Shown piece after piece: positions 56,041 to 64,000 of a stretch of DNA of 64,000 nt. The stretch comes from Marinobacter orientalis (GTDB lineage Bacteria > Pseudomonadota > Gammaproteobacteria > Pseudomonadales > Oleiphilaceae). Position 1 is the stretch's first letter. Each line of letters begins with the position of its first letter. The DNA is taken from NCBI RefSeq assembly GCF_004792665.1, contig NZ_SRZX01000003.1, forward strand, positions 186,001 to 250,000. The letters are read 5' to 3'. The translations under genes and the position numbers were made by a program. The notes beneath the pieces were generated by a model. That model was not told the DNA's origin. It did not search any database and saw only the letters and a program-made list of their open reading frames with translations.

Positions 56041-56723
56041 CTGACGTATTCTGGTTCAGCTACTCGCTGTCGGATTTCCTGATGTTCGGGCCGGAGGTGT
56101 TTCTCCGGCTCTTTGTTCGTATCAATCAGGATTTCTGGCCCTGGCAGGGCGGCGCGGTTGCCATGATGGTGCTGGTTGCGGGGCTGCTGGTGCGCGGCGA
56201 CAAGCCTGCGAAACGGGCCGTTCTGTTGCTGCTGGCGGCAGCATGGATATGGAGTGGTGCCGGGTTCCTGATGGAGTATTACGGCCCCATCAACATACCA
56301 GCCACCTGGTTTGGCTGGGCTTTTATTCTGCAGGCCGCGCTGCTGACGGTAGCGGCCCTGGTTTGGCCGTGGGATGGAAGCCCTGAAAAGCCTGCACGCC
56401 AATGGCATGCCGGCACCGCCTGGTTGGCGATGACAGCGCTGCTGTCTCTGCTGGCCGTGGCCCAGTCCGGCAACTGGCAGGCCATTGCGCTGTTCGGGAT
56501 TGCGCCCGATGTGACAATTGCTGCATCAGTGCCTTGCCTGCTGCTGTTACCGAGGCGGGTTCGCTGGCTGTTTCTGCTGCTGCCGTTGCTGTGGTCTGTG
56601 TTCAGTGCAGCAACTCTGTGGACCCTCGGCACCCGGCTGATGTTTGTCCTCCCGCTTTTCACGCTGGTGCTGACGGTCATGAGCTTCTGGTTCAGTCCCA
56701 GGCCGGTGCAAAATCGGGATTAG
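56037..56723 (+). CDS. DUF6064 multi-pass membrane protein
   Basis: A 228-residue protein with about six hydrophobic segments and a start ATG overlapping the Tat reductase stop (ATGA). The pattern YSLSDFLMFGPEVFLRLF ... WPWQ at the N-terminus is the DUF6064 hallmark. Function unknown. Its last 32 bp overlap, on the opposite strand, the end of the second aldo/keto reductase gene. Confidence 0.8.
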   Translation: MTDVFWFSYSLSDFLMFGPEVFLRLFVRINQDFWPWQGGAVAMMVLVAGLLVRGDKPAKRAVLLLLAAAWIWSGAGFLMEYYGPINIPATWFGWAFILQAALLTVAALVWPWDGSPEKPARQWHAGTAWLAMTALLSLLAVAQSGNWQAIALFGIAPDVTIAASVPCLLLLPRRVRWLFLLLPLLWSVFSAATLWTLGTRLMFVLPLFTLVLTVMSFWFSPRPVQNRD

Positions 56724-57501
56724 CAATACGCTCGCCCCGGTCCAGCTTGTCGATCCCGGCAATTTCCTCTGCACTGAGGGGTATGTCGAGCGCATCCAGG
56801 TTGGCCTTCTGGTGCTGGGGCCGGGTCGATGAAGGAATTGGCACCACGCCACGAGAGGCAATCCAGGCAATGGCAATCTGCGCCGGTGACGCATTGTGCT
56901 CACGGCCGATGCGGATCAGGGTTTCATCTTCCATCACTTTGCCCACGGCAAGAGGCATATAGCCCGTCACAGTGATGCCCAGCTTCTGGGCATGGCCGAC
57001 TACCTTGCGATTGGCGAAGAAGGGGTGTACCTCTACCTGGTTGGTGAAGATGGGCGTCTCTCCCAGAATAGCCTTCGCCTGGTCCATCTGGGCGCAGGTA
57101 AAGTTCGAAATGCCGATGTGTGTTGTCAGCCCCTCCCGCTGTGCGTCGCGCAAGGCACCGAGATATTCTTCCATGGGCACCTCGTCGTCCGGTGACGGCC
57201 AGTGGATCAGGGTCAGGTCCACGTGGTCCGTTTTAAGTCGTGCCAGGCTATCGTGGAGGCTGTTGATCAGGTCACTGCGGCGAAGCTGGTCGTACCAGAT
57301 TTTGGTGGTCAGGAAAATCTCGCGACGCGGAATGCCACTGGAGGTAATGCCATCGCCCACTTCAGACTCGTTTTCATACATCTGGGCGGTATCGATATGC
57401 CGGTAACCGAGTGAGAGGGCGCTTTTCACCGCGTCTCTCGCATCATTACCCTTCAGACGGAACGTACCCATTCCGATTTTCGGAAGTGTGCTGAATGCCA
57501 T
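56692..57501 (-). CDS. Aldo/keto reductase (DkgB-like)
   Basis: A 269-residue cytoplasmic aldo/keto reductase. The tetrad is in RHIDTAQMYENE (D, Y), TTKIWYD (K) and LTLIHWPSP (H). The IPSSTRPQHQKANLDA coenzyme loop follows. It resembles 2,5-diketogluconate reductase DkgB and broad methylglyoxal reductases. ATG 57501 is chosen for its AAAGGAGG ribosome-binding site; a 75-residue upstream extension is not family-like. Confidence 0.9.
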   Translation of the reverse strand: MAFSTLPKIGMGTFRLKGNDARDAVKSALSLGYRHIDTAQMYENESEVGDGITSSGIPRREIFLTTKIWYDQLRRSDLINSLHDSLARLKTDHVDLTLIHWPSPDDEVPMEEYLGALRDAQREGLTTHIGISNFTCAQMDQAKAILGETPIFTNQVEVHPFFANRKVVGHAQKLGITVTGYMPLAVGKVMEDETLIRIGREHNASPAQIAIAWIASRGVVPIPSSTRPQHQKANLDALDIPLSAEEIAGIDKLDRGERIANPDFAPAWD

Positions 57502-57624
57502 GGTGTCCTCCTTTGTGAACGCTGTGACCTGTATCTGGTGTTCGCCCGCTGGTTCTTCAAGTGCCGGGTGGTTATCATACCGGCCCTGAAACACGGCAAG
57601 CCGATTAACGATCGAGGTCAAATC

Positions 57625-58038
57625 ATGCTGACAGGGCAATGCCTTTGCGGCGATATCAAACTGGAATACGATGGCCCGCTGGGACCGATTGCTCTGTGCC
57701 ACTGCAGCCAGTGCCGGCGCGCCCACGGCAGCGCGTTTTCCGCCAGTGCGCCGATACAGAAAATCCGTGCCCGATTTACGGCGGGTGAGGAACTGATCCG
57801 CGAATACGAATCCCGCCCCGGCAAGTACCGGGGTTTCTGTCCACGCTGTGGCAGCCAGCTCTACAGCCGGGTTGATGCCATTCCCGGTATCCTGCGTCTG
57901 CGGGTCGGTATGATCAACGAGCCTCTGGGCAAAGGGCCGGCATCACACGTTTATGTCGGCTCCAAGTCGGACTGGTTTGCCATTACCGATGATATTCCCC
58001 AGTACGACAAAACCGAAAGAAGCTATGATCCGAACTGA
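57625..58038 (+). CDS. GFA (glutathione-dependent formaldehyde-activating) family protein
   Basis: A 137-residue zinc-binding GFA-fold protein. The metal sites are GQCLCGDI, CHCSQCRR and CPRCGSQ, the full family complement. Family members include glutathione-formaldehyde adduct enzymes and centromere-like proteins, so the name is only a fold assignment. ATG 57625 follows GAGG; the longer frame from 57538 is not conserved-looking. Confidence 0.87.
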   Translation: MLTGQCLCGDIKLEYDGPLGPIALCHCSQCRRAHGSAFSASAPIQKIRARFTAGEELIREYESRPGKYRGFCPRCGSQLYSRVDAIPGILRLRVGMINEPLGKGPASHVYVGSKSDWFAITDDIPQYDKTERSYDPN

Positions 58039-58048
58039 CGGTGCCGGA

Positions 58049-59173
58049 TCATTCCGCAGGTACTATCCGGTAAACCTTGCCATCGGAATGGTCTGTCAGT
58101 AACCAGAGGGCGCCGTCAGGCCCCATCCGTACGTCGCGGATGCGCTCCCCCAGGCCTTCCAGAAGATCCTCTTCCTCTTTGACATCCTCGTTTTCGATGC
58201 TCAGCCGCACCAGTTTCTGCATTTTCAGCGCCCCCACGAACAGGTCCCCCTGCCATTCGGGAAACTCGTCACCAGTGTAAAAGGCCATGCCGGAGGGGGC
58301 GATGGAGGGGTCCCAGTAATGCAGTGGGTCGGTTACGCCCTCCATGGTGGTCCTGTCAGTAATCGGTACCCCTGAATAGTCGATGCCGTAGGTGACGTCG
58401 GGCCAGCCATAATTGTTGCCGGCACGAATGATATTGATTTCGTCACCACCCCTGGGCCCATGCTCATGGCTCCAGATTTCGCCGGTGTCCGGGTGAATGG
58501 TCATGCCCTGGATGTTGCGGTTGCCGTAGGTAAAGAAGGTGTCGTTTACGGAAGGGTCGTCGGTGAACGGATTGCCGGGTGCGGGTTTTCCGTCAGTGGT
58601 CAGGCGATGAACGCCACCGGCGTCGTCGTCGGTTTTCTGTGCGCGGTCCATCTCACCACGGTCCCCCACGGCAACGTACAGGTAACCATCCCGGTCAAAT
58701 TCCATTCGGCCTGCGAAGTGGCGGCTTGTGTTACCCCGCGGCAATGCCTCGAAAATAACCTCGACATCGGATAACCGATCGCCTTCGAGCTTCGCCCTTG
58801 CCACCCGTGTGGTCATGCCTTCGCCGCTGATCTTGTGGGCATAACTGAGAAACAGGGTCCGGTTGTCGTCAAATTCCGGGTGCAGGATGACATCCAGCAG
58901 TCCGCCCTGGCCTGAAACCACCAGATCAGGCACGCCGCTGACGGGCTCTTCTTGCAGTTTGCCATCCCGAATGCGCCGCAATCGGCCCTCACGCTCGGTG
59001 ACCAGTTGGGAGCCGTCTGGCAGAAACGCCAGGCTCCAGGGATGTTCAAGATTCTGTGCCACCGTTTCCAGCCGGAATTCCGCTTTGTCGGAAGAGAATG
59101 TCTGTTCCGACAGGGCCGGTGCTGAAGCAAGCACAAAACTGAGGCCAAGGATCAGGCGTTTACAAGTTCGCAT
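58049..59173 (-). CDS. PQQ-dependent sugar (aldose) dehydrogenase family protein
   Basis: A 374-residue periplasmic protein of the soluble-glucose-dehydrogenase/YliI beta-propeller family. A signal (LILGLSFVLASAPALS) starts it. The propeller motifs NLEHPWSLAFLPDGS, HGPRGGDEINIIRAGNNYGW and DVRMGPDGALWLL are typical. It is expected to oxidise sugars with PQQ and pass electrons to the respiratory chain. It diverges from the TonB receptor gene. Confidence 0.92.
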   Translation of the reverse strand: MRTCKRLILGLSFVLASAPALSEQTFSSDKAEFRLETVAQNLEHPWSLAFLPDGSQLVTEREGRLRRIRDGKLQEEPVSGVPDLVVSGQGGLLDVILHPEFDDNRTLFLSYAHKISGEGMTTRVARAKLEGDRLSDVEVIFEALPRGNTSRHFAGRMEFDRDGYLYVAVGDRGEMDRAQKTDDDAGGVHRLTTDGKPAPGNPFTDDPSVNDTFFTYGNRNIQGMTIHPDTGEIWSHEHGPRGGDEINIIRAGNNYGWPDVTYGIDYSGVPITDRTTMEGVTDPLHYWDPSIAPSGMAFYTGDEFPEWQGDLFVGALKMQKLVRLSIENEDVKEEEDLLEGLGERIRDVRMGPDGALWLLTDHSDGKVYRIVPAE

Positions 59174-59237
59174 GGGAACCTCCGTTTCTGTTGGCGCCGT
59201 TCAATACCTGTTGATATTTGAGGATAGCAGTTGGAGC

Positions 59238-59252
59238 GCTCCTGCGAGGAGC
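59238..59252. repeat. Short perfect hairpin in the gdh-TonB receptor gap
   Basis: GCTCCT-GCG-AGGAGC (6-bp stem, 3-nt loop), overlapping the palindrome GGAGCGCTCC at 59233-59242. It lies in the divergent gap between the sugar dehydrogenase and the receptor and has no T-run, so its role is unclear. Confidence 0.3.
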
Positions 59253-59307
59253 CTTGTCTGCAGAGAAAACAGGTCGGGCCCTAAAAAATCAGGGAATCAG
59301 TGATTCT

Positions 59308-59337
59308 TTGTTTTAAACGATAATGATTCGTATTAAG
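59308..59337 (+). promoter_or_regulatory. Fur box overlapping a sigma-70 promoter for the siderophore receptor
   Basis: GATAATGATTCGTATTAAG at 59319-59337 matches the Fur consensus at 13 of 19 bases, with the first nine exact. TTGTTT (59308-59313) and TATTAA (59331-59336) stand 17 bp apart, so the box would cover the -10. Repression by iron-loaded Fur is therefore predicted. Confidence 0.75.
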
Positions 59338-59387
59338 ATAAGCAAATAAGACTTGAGCCCACACTGAACCCTGCAACGGAGAAAAAG

Positions 59388-61562
59388 ATGCCCCGAATTC
59401 CGGAACCCCTGTTCCGCCGCAAGGCGCTGTTCACCGCGATCGTTTGTACAACCCTGCCCGCTTTCGCTTCTGCCCAGGAAAATCAGCCCATAACACTGGA
59501 GGCACTGGATGTATCCGCCGAGCGCGGCGAGGTGTCGTCAGAGTCCACCGGCAGTTACACCAGTGGCACTACCACAACAACCATGAAGATGGAGCTCGGC
59601 CACCGGGAAACACCGCAGGCAATAACGGTGGTGACCCGCGAGCAGATGGACGATTTTGCACAGAACGATATCAACGATGTTCTCGAAGGCACCACCGGCG
59701 TGACGGTAGAATCGGTTGAGACTGATCGCACCTATTACACCTCCCGCGGTTTTGACATCAACAACTTCCAGTATGATGGCGTCGGCCTGCCGGCGGTCTA
59801 CGATAACGTCCAGGGCGAACTGGACACCGCATTTTTTGACCGGGTCGAGGTGGTGCGGGGCGCCAATGGCCTGATGACCGGCTCCGGTAATCCATCGGCA
59901 ACCGTTAACTTCATCCGCAAACGTCCGACGGCAGAGACCAATGCCTCGGTTGCTGTCACCGGCGGATCCTGGGACCAGAAGCGTATCGTCGGGGATGTAT
60001 CTGGCGCGGTTTCAGAATCCGGCGCCATCCGTGGCCGGGTAGTAGCCGGTTACGAGGACAAGGATTCGTACCTGGACCGTTATAGCAATGAGAAACAGAT
60101 GTTCTACGGCGTGCTTGAGGCAGATCTGACGGACACCACGCTGCTGACACTGGGCCACTCCATCCAGACCTCCGATACCGACAGCCCGCTGTGGGGCGCT
60201 TTGCCGCTGTTCTACACCGACGGCACCGCAACAGATTTCGCCCGCTCAACCAGCACCGCTTCGGACTGGGCCTACTGGGATAACACCCAGCACAACAGTT
60301 TCGTGGAGTTGCAGCAGGAACTGGCTGGTGGCTGGCAGGCCAAGGGCACTGTATTCCGGCTGGAGAATGACAGCGAATCAGAACTCTTCTACTGGTGGGG
60401 CGCGCCAGCTCCCGATGGCACGGGGGTTACTCCTTTTCCTAGCGAATATACATTGAATACTGAACAGTTGATGGTGGATATTTATGCAACCGGCCCCTTC
60501 AGCCTTGCAGATCGTACTCACGAGCTCGTTCTAGGTGCCAGCTGGTCGCGTTCAGAGACGACAGACAAGTCTTTGTTTACCTCGGAAACGTTGCCTCCTC
60601 TTCCACCACTGGAGCAATGGACTGGAGATTATCCGAAACCCGCATTTGATAGCGATGGCGGTGGATCGGACTGGACAGACCGAGAGACCTCAACCTACGC
60701 CGCTGCGCGCTGGACCCTGACTGACAGGCTGACGGCCATTACCGGGCTTCGTCTCACCTGGCTCGATAGCGAAGGCACCAGCTACGGCCTCACAAAAACA
60801 ACCAGTTATGAAGCGGTTGAAACACCTTACGCCGGGCTGATCTATGATCTGAACGACGACCATTCCGTTTACGCCAGTTACACCGAAATCTTCACCCCAC
60901 AAGCCGAACTGGACATCAACCGCGACCGGCTGGACCCGATTGATGGCGTGAACTATGAGCTGGGGCTCAAGAGTGAGTTCGCGGATGACCGCGTGAACAC
61001 CACTATTGCCCTGTTCCAGACTGAGCAGCAGAACGTGGCAGAGGCCGCCGGCACATTTCCCGGCACCGCAGACCCCTACTACCGTGGCATCGACGGTCTT
61101 CAGAACGAGGGTGTCGAGCTTGAATTTGTTGGTGACGTTACCGACCGCATCCAGCTGTTCGCTGGCTACACCTACGTGAACATCGAAGACGCGGATGGCA
61201 ACTCTGCCAGATCCTTTGTGCCGGAGCACCTGGCACAGCTACGGGGAACGTGGAAAGTACCAGGCGTCGAAGGCCTGGAGGTCGGAAGCCAGGTGCGCTG
61301 GCAGTCGTCCATCAGCCAGGAGCAGGGCGAGGCCACAACCGGTCCCAACGCTGGAGCGAAGATCGTTACCGAGCAGGAAAGCTACGCGGTGGTGGATCTG
61401 ATGGCCAGCTACGACTTCGCCCGTGACTGGAACGCCACGCTGAACGTCAACAACGTGACCGATGAGAAATACATCGAGAGCCTCAAGAAGTTTGGCGCTT
61501 CTGCCCAGGGTTTCTACGGAGCCCCGGCGAACGCCAGCCTGACGGTCTCCTGGGTTTACTGA
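59388..61562 (+). CDS. TonB-dependent siderophore receptor
   Basis: A 724-residue outer-membrane receptor. Signal peptide ends near AFASA; the plug domain (about 60-170) has ETPQAITVVTREQMDDF and RVEVVRGANGLMTGSGNPSATVNFIRKRP; the barrel ends in the aromatic VSWVY. It resembles FhuE/FpvA/FoxA-type ferric hydroxamate or related receptors, but the ligand cannot be fixed from sequence. A TonB box is not obvious before the plug. A Fur box stands in front, and FhuF and FhuB genes follow. Confidence 0.94.
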   Translation: MPRIPEPLFRRKALFTAIVCTTLPAFASAQENQPITLEALDVSAERGEVSSESTGSYTSGTTTTTMKMELGHRETPQAITVVTREQMDDFAQNDINDVLEGTTGVTVESVETDRTYYTSRGFDINNFQYDGVGLPAVYDNVQGELDTAFFDRVEVVRGANGLMTGSGNPSATVNFIRKRPTAETNASVAVTGGSWDQKRIVGDVSGAVSESGAIRGRVVAGYEDKDSYLDRYSNEKQMFYGVLEADLTDTTLLTLGHSIQTSDTDSPLWGALPLFYTDGTATDFARSTSTASDWAYWDNTQHNSFVELQQELAGGWQAKGTVFRLENDSESELFYWWGAPAPDGTGVTPFPSEYTLNTEQLMVDIYATGPFSLADRTHELVLGASWSRSETTDKSLFTSETLPPLPPLEQWTGDYPKPAFDSDGGGSDWTDRETSTYAAARWTLTDRLTAITGLRLTWLDSEGTSYGLTKTTSYEAVETPYAGLIYDLNDDHSVYASYTEIFTPQAELDINRDRLDPIDGVNYELGLKSEFADDRVNTTIALFQTEQQNVAEAAGTFPGTADPYYRGIDGLQNEGVELEFVGDVTDRIQLFAGYTYVNIEDADGNSARSFVPEHLAQLRGTWKVPGVEGLEVGSQVRWQSSISQEQGEATTGPNAGAKIVTEQESYAVVDLMASYDFARDWNATLNVNNVTDEKYIESLKKFGASAQGFYGAPANASLTVSWVY

Positions 61563-61572
61563 CCGGAAAGCC

Positions 61573-61604
61573 GGGGGCGGGGAATCATTTTCGCCCCCTC
61601 CTTT
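61573..61604 (+). terminator. Hairpin with short T-run after the receptor gene
   Basis: GGGGGCG (61573-61579) pairs with CGCCCCC (61592-61598), extended by G-U pairs, followed by TCCTTTT. It sits 10 bp after the TonB-receptor stop and 30 bp before a 36-residue frame with a good ribosome-binding site. Terminator or attenuator. Confidence 0.5.
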
Positions 61605-61633
61605 TGACTTAGCGACAGAAGGAAGGAAAAGGA

Positions 61634-61744
61634 ATGACGCCCGAACAGGAAATGATTGAAGGATTAAAGCTTGCTGCCGGTGCCGGCGCGGTTATCGGCC
61701 TGGTTGCCATTGGCCTGGCCCTGGGTTCGGCTGTTGGTGCCTGA
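61634..61744 (+). CDS. 36-residue predicted single-pass membrane peptide
   Basis: ATG 61634 behind a purine-rich GGAAGGAAAAGG opens a 36-codon frame. Residues 1-12 are charged (MTPEQEMIEGLK) and 13-36 are a smooth Gly/Ala-rich hydrophobic run, as in small membrane regulators. It lies just after the siderophore receptor, and its last 53 bp overlap the 3' end of the FhuF-like gene on the other strand. No family recognised. Confidence 0.55.
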   Translation: MTPEQEMIEGLKLAAGAGAVIGLVAIGLALGSAVGA

Positions 61745-62489
61745 GGGCTGCCAGTCGCGGCTTGCGATAGACACCACAGGTGCCGCAATAATCACCTTCG
61801 GGTAACAGATACTTCAGGCAACACCCCTTCCGCTGCGGGATAGCCGTCGTCTGCCCACCAAACACGGCGGGAATCCAGTCGATGAACCGGTTGGCGTCGT
61901 TGCTGAACTCTCCGAGCCAGCGCTGGGCCAGATCACAGATTTCATAAGGCTCTGCCAGGTTCCACACCATCGAAAATGGCGCCCCCAGTCCAAGGCCGAT
62001 ACTGCTCCAGTAGGCTCCGGGGCTCACCTCCAGTTGCTGCCTGAACACGGGATACCACGCTCTTGTCTGCCTCCCGACCGAGCGGACAAAATGTGCTTCA
62101 TCCACGGCCGGCGCACCTGGCGTCTGGAACCATCGTGAGGTGGTCGTCTCTCCATCCTCCGCAGGAGCGAGAAAAATGCGCTCGGGATCGGGCAGGGCAG
62201 CCTGGCCGTACCGGAACAGGGATATGGTGAGTGGGGCAATCACATTCAACGCCAGATCCTGTTGAAGTACGGAAACCCGGGCCCGGACTGCGCGAGTATC
62301 GGAGGCCTGCGGGCAGTCAGCTTTGACCTGATCAACCAGCAGCGCCGGCTGCTCCAGGCACTGCGCAAGAGAAAAAAGACCACGACGTTCAATGGGAGAA
62401 GGTTGAAGAGCCTGGGCGAAGATGGATTCCCGGTTCAGCCTGGCTGACACCAGCAGCCGGGCGTAACGCTCGACCCATGTGGCCGTCAT
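61692..62489 (-). CDS. fhuF: Siderophore-iron reductase FhuF-like (2Fe-2S)
   Basis: Cytoplasmic 2Fe-2S protein that reduces iron in imported ferric siderophores. The C-terminal ligand motif C-C-x10-C-x2-C is exact in the block from GCC to CGTC (about residues 227-241). I use ATG 62489, which overlaps the fhuB stop as ATGA, giving 265 residues; a start 42 bp further up is possible. It is the last gene of the minus-strand import operon. Confidence 0.9.
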   Translation of the reverse strand: MTATWVERYARLLVSARLNRESIFAQALQPSPIERRGLFSLAQCLEQPALLVDQVKADCPQASDTRAVRARVSVLQQDLALNVIAPLTISLFRYGQAALPDPERIFLAPAEDGETTTSRWFQTPGAPAVDEAHFVRSVGRQTRAWYPVFRQQLEVSPGAYWSSIGLGLGAPFSMVWNLAEPYEICDLAQRWLGEFSNDANRFIDWIPAVFGGQTTAIPQRKGCCLKYLLPEGDYCGTCGVYRKPRLAALRHQQPNPGPGQWQPGR

Positions 62490-64000
62490 TCTGGCGTTGT
62501 CAGGTGCGGCCCATGGCGGCTTAATCCCCACAGGAAATAGACACCGCCTACCAGCGCAGCCAGCAAGCCGGCCGGCAACTGGTTGGGAAAGACCACGATC
62601 CGTGACAGGTAATCCGCCACGGCAAGCAGGAGGCCGCCCACCAAAGCTGCCACGATTAACTGCCTGCCAACCGTCTGTTGGCCCAGCACCCTTGCCAGGT
62701 GCGGTGCGATCAGCCCCACAAAACTCAGTGGGCCGATAACGACCGTCGCCGAGGCCGTCAACACCGCCGCCAGTAACAGCAGCAGCAGCCGTGCACGCGC
62801 CACCGAAAGTCCGAGGGAGGATGCCGCCGTATCGCCGAGGGGCAGAATCGTCAGTGGGCGCACAATCAACAGCAGTAAACCGCTGACCAGCACCATAAAG
62901 CCCAGTAGTCCCAAAGCCTCGCTCTCAGAAATCAGCCAGGTGGAACCGTACATCCAGTTCAGCAGTTGCGAGGCAACAGTCCCCCCAGAAGCCATAACCA
63001 GCCGCAGGCCGGCGTCCATGAACACATACAGGGCCAGCCCGCCAAGCAGCAACTGATTACCTGCAAACCGGTGTCTGCGGGCGAGCAGAATCAACAGGCC
63101 AAGGGCGCCAGCGGCACCCAGTGTGGCCGCGCCAAGCTGGCCAGGCCGGCTGACTTCCGCGCCCGAGAGTACAATCAATACCATGACCAGTGCGGCGCCA
63201 CCGCTGATGCCCAGCATTTCCGGGCTGCCCATGGGATTGCCCGTCATCCTCTGGATCAGCGTGCCGGCCAGTCCCAGCGCCACGCCGGCAAGCATGGCTG
63301 CCAGCAGCCTCGGGCCGCGCCATACCCAGGCCTGGTCCCATTGCGGGATCGCCGTCCAGTTCCAGCCGTCCAGGCCCGGAGCCCAGCCCATGGACACAAT
63401 CACGGTGATGAAAAGCAGTGCGGTAATAATGCCGGTAACCAGAACGGGTGAACGGCGTCTGGGCAGGAAACCCGCCGGACCGGATTCCTGTCCCGGCATG
63501 TGATGGGTGTTCCGAAAACTCTGCAGGGCCAGCAGAATGACAGGGCCGCCAATCAGGGCGGTGGTAGTGCCCGTGGGGACGAGAGAACCGTCACCCCAGG
63601 TGGAAGCCCAGTGTGCGAGGGTGTCTGCCAGAAGCAGCAGGCCTCCCCCCATGAGAGTACCCCAAAGCAGCCTGTTGCCCAGTGTACGGGCACCCAGCAA
63701 ACGGGCCAGCACCGGTGCGGCCAGTCCCACAAAGGCCACTACGCCAACCCGGCTGACAATCGTGGCTGTCATCAATACCACCAGCAATAATGCCAGAGCA
63801 CGAATCAGCCCGACCCTGGCACCCAGGGCACTGGCGGAAGTCTGCCCCAGTTGCAGCAATTGCAGAGGGCGCATCAGGAGCAACATCAGAATGGCAAGGA
63901 GGGTCACTCGAGGCCAGAGCTCCATGAACGGGCCCCAGTTATTCTGTACCAGGGACCCGGCTCCCCAGATAAACAGGTTACCCAGCCATTCACCCTTGAG
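62486..64000 (-). CDS. fhuB: Iron-siderophore ABC permease FhuB-like (two fused FecCD units), N-terminus outside window
   Basis: Inner-membrane permease. The frame runs on through the window edge (the residues before the internal Met at 63925 read NWGPF, preceded by NLFIWGAGSLVQ), so the gene begins outside. The visible part covers the end of one FecCD unit and a full second unit, including GNPMGSPEMLGISGG and VVIGPLSFVGLIAPH, the ATPase-coupling loop region. The two-unit build is that of FhuB. The binding protein and ATPase genes must lie beyond the window. Confidence 0.92.
   Translation of the reverse strand, partial: LKGEWLGNLFIWGAGSLVQNNWGPFMELWPRVTLLAILMLLLMRPLQLLQLGQTSASALGARVGLIRALALLLVVLMTATIVSRVGVVAFVGLAAPVLARLLGARTLGNRLLWGTLMGGGLLLLADTLAHWASTWGDGSLVPTGTTTALIGGPVILLALQSFRNTHHMPGQESGPAGFLPRRRSPVLVTGIITALLFITVIVSMGWAPGLDGWNWTAIPQWDQAWVWRGPRLLAAMLAGVALGLAGTLIQRMTGNPMGSPEMLGISGGAALVMVLIVLSGAEVSRPGQLGAATLGAAGALGLLILLARRHRFAGNQLLLGGLALYVFMDAGLRLVMASGGTVASQLLNWMYGSTWLISESEALGLLGFMVLVSGLLLLIVRPLTILPLGDTAASSLGLSVARARLLLLLLAAVLTASATVVIGPLSFVGLIAPHLARVLGQQTVGRQLIVAALVGGLLLAVADYLSRIVVFPNQLPAGLLAALVGGVYFLWGLSRHGPHLTTPE

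Overview
The window reads as a chromosomal segment of a marine gammaproteobacterium, most likely Marinobacter. The strongest marker is a 512-residue fatty acyl-CoA/aldehyde reductase (34279-35817) of the type known from wax-ester-making Marinobacter. The order pdxJ-gacS-cysM-rlmD-relA-mazG also matches the Pseudomonas/Marinobacter arrangement. Base composition is uniformly GC-rich. I saw no tRNA, rRNA, CRISPR array, transposase or phage gene. Both ends cut a gene: the C-terminus of an EAL protein on the left and the N-terminus of a FhuB-like permease on the right.

Layout. 1-457: end of a c-di-GMP phosphodiesterase. 557-6659: lepA-lepB-DUF4845-rnc-era-recO-pdxJ, tightly packed. 6679-9561: gacS/barA on the minus strand. 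9809-15225: cysM, rlmD, relA, mazG. 15354-16010: two convergent paralogous small proteins with a ribbon-helix-helix look, then ppc. 18819-23860: a YbaK-like/HDOD fusion, adk, tsaB, uppP, an unknown gene and rsmJ. 23882-28163: plsB (minus), nudC and murI. 28201-32377: a minus-strand pair, an HDOD-histidine kinase followed by a REC-PAS-GGDEF-EAL regulator. 32705-35817: an orphan MinD/ParA-like ATPase and the fatty acyl reductase. 36092-38748: acs and a LuxR-type response regulator of the ErdR/CrbR kind, followed by a paired REP-like palindrome. 38950-44713: a D-2-hydroxyacid dehydrogenase, an aminotransferase, a small Cys-rich protein, a DUF1439 lipoprotein, an isopropylmalate/tartrate dehydrogenase-type enzyme, a stand-alone EAL protein and a small membrane protein. 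44714-50707: a LysR regulator divergent from acyl-CoA dehydrogenase, SDR, APH-type kinase, histidine phosphatase and SDR genes. 50710-54847: DUF6279, OmpA-type and DUF4398 lipoproteins and dacB. 54924-59173: a small secreted or membrane peptide, a Tat-type aldo/keto reductase, a DUF6064 membrane protein, a second aldo/keto reductase, a GFA protein and a PQQ-type sugar dehydrogenase. 59319-64000: a Fur-regulated siderophore uptake locus (TonB receptor, 36-residue membrane peptide, FhuF, FhuB).

Two things stand out. First, the gap 46941-47309, inside the acyl-CoA dehydrogenase cluster, holds two hairpin elements of about 110 bp in opposite orientation. Each has a perfect 27-29 bp stem. The stems differ in sequence, but the roughly 53-nt loop is clearly related between them. 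I do not recognise this element class. Second, the surrounding cluster looks like a bacterial, split version of vertebrate ACAD10/11 (an APH-type kinase plus an acyl-CoA dehydrogenase). That predicts catabolism of 4-hydroxyacyl-CoAs through a phosphorylated intermediate. The window is also rich in second-messenger and signalling genes: four c-di-GMP or HDOD proteins, GacS, RelA and an acetate-type response regulator.
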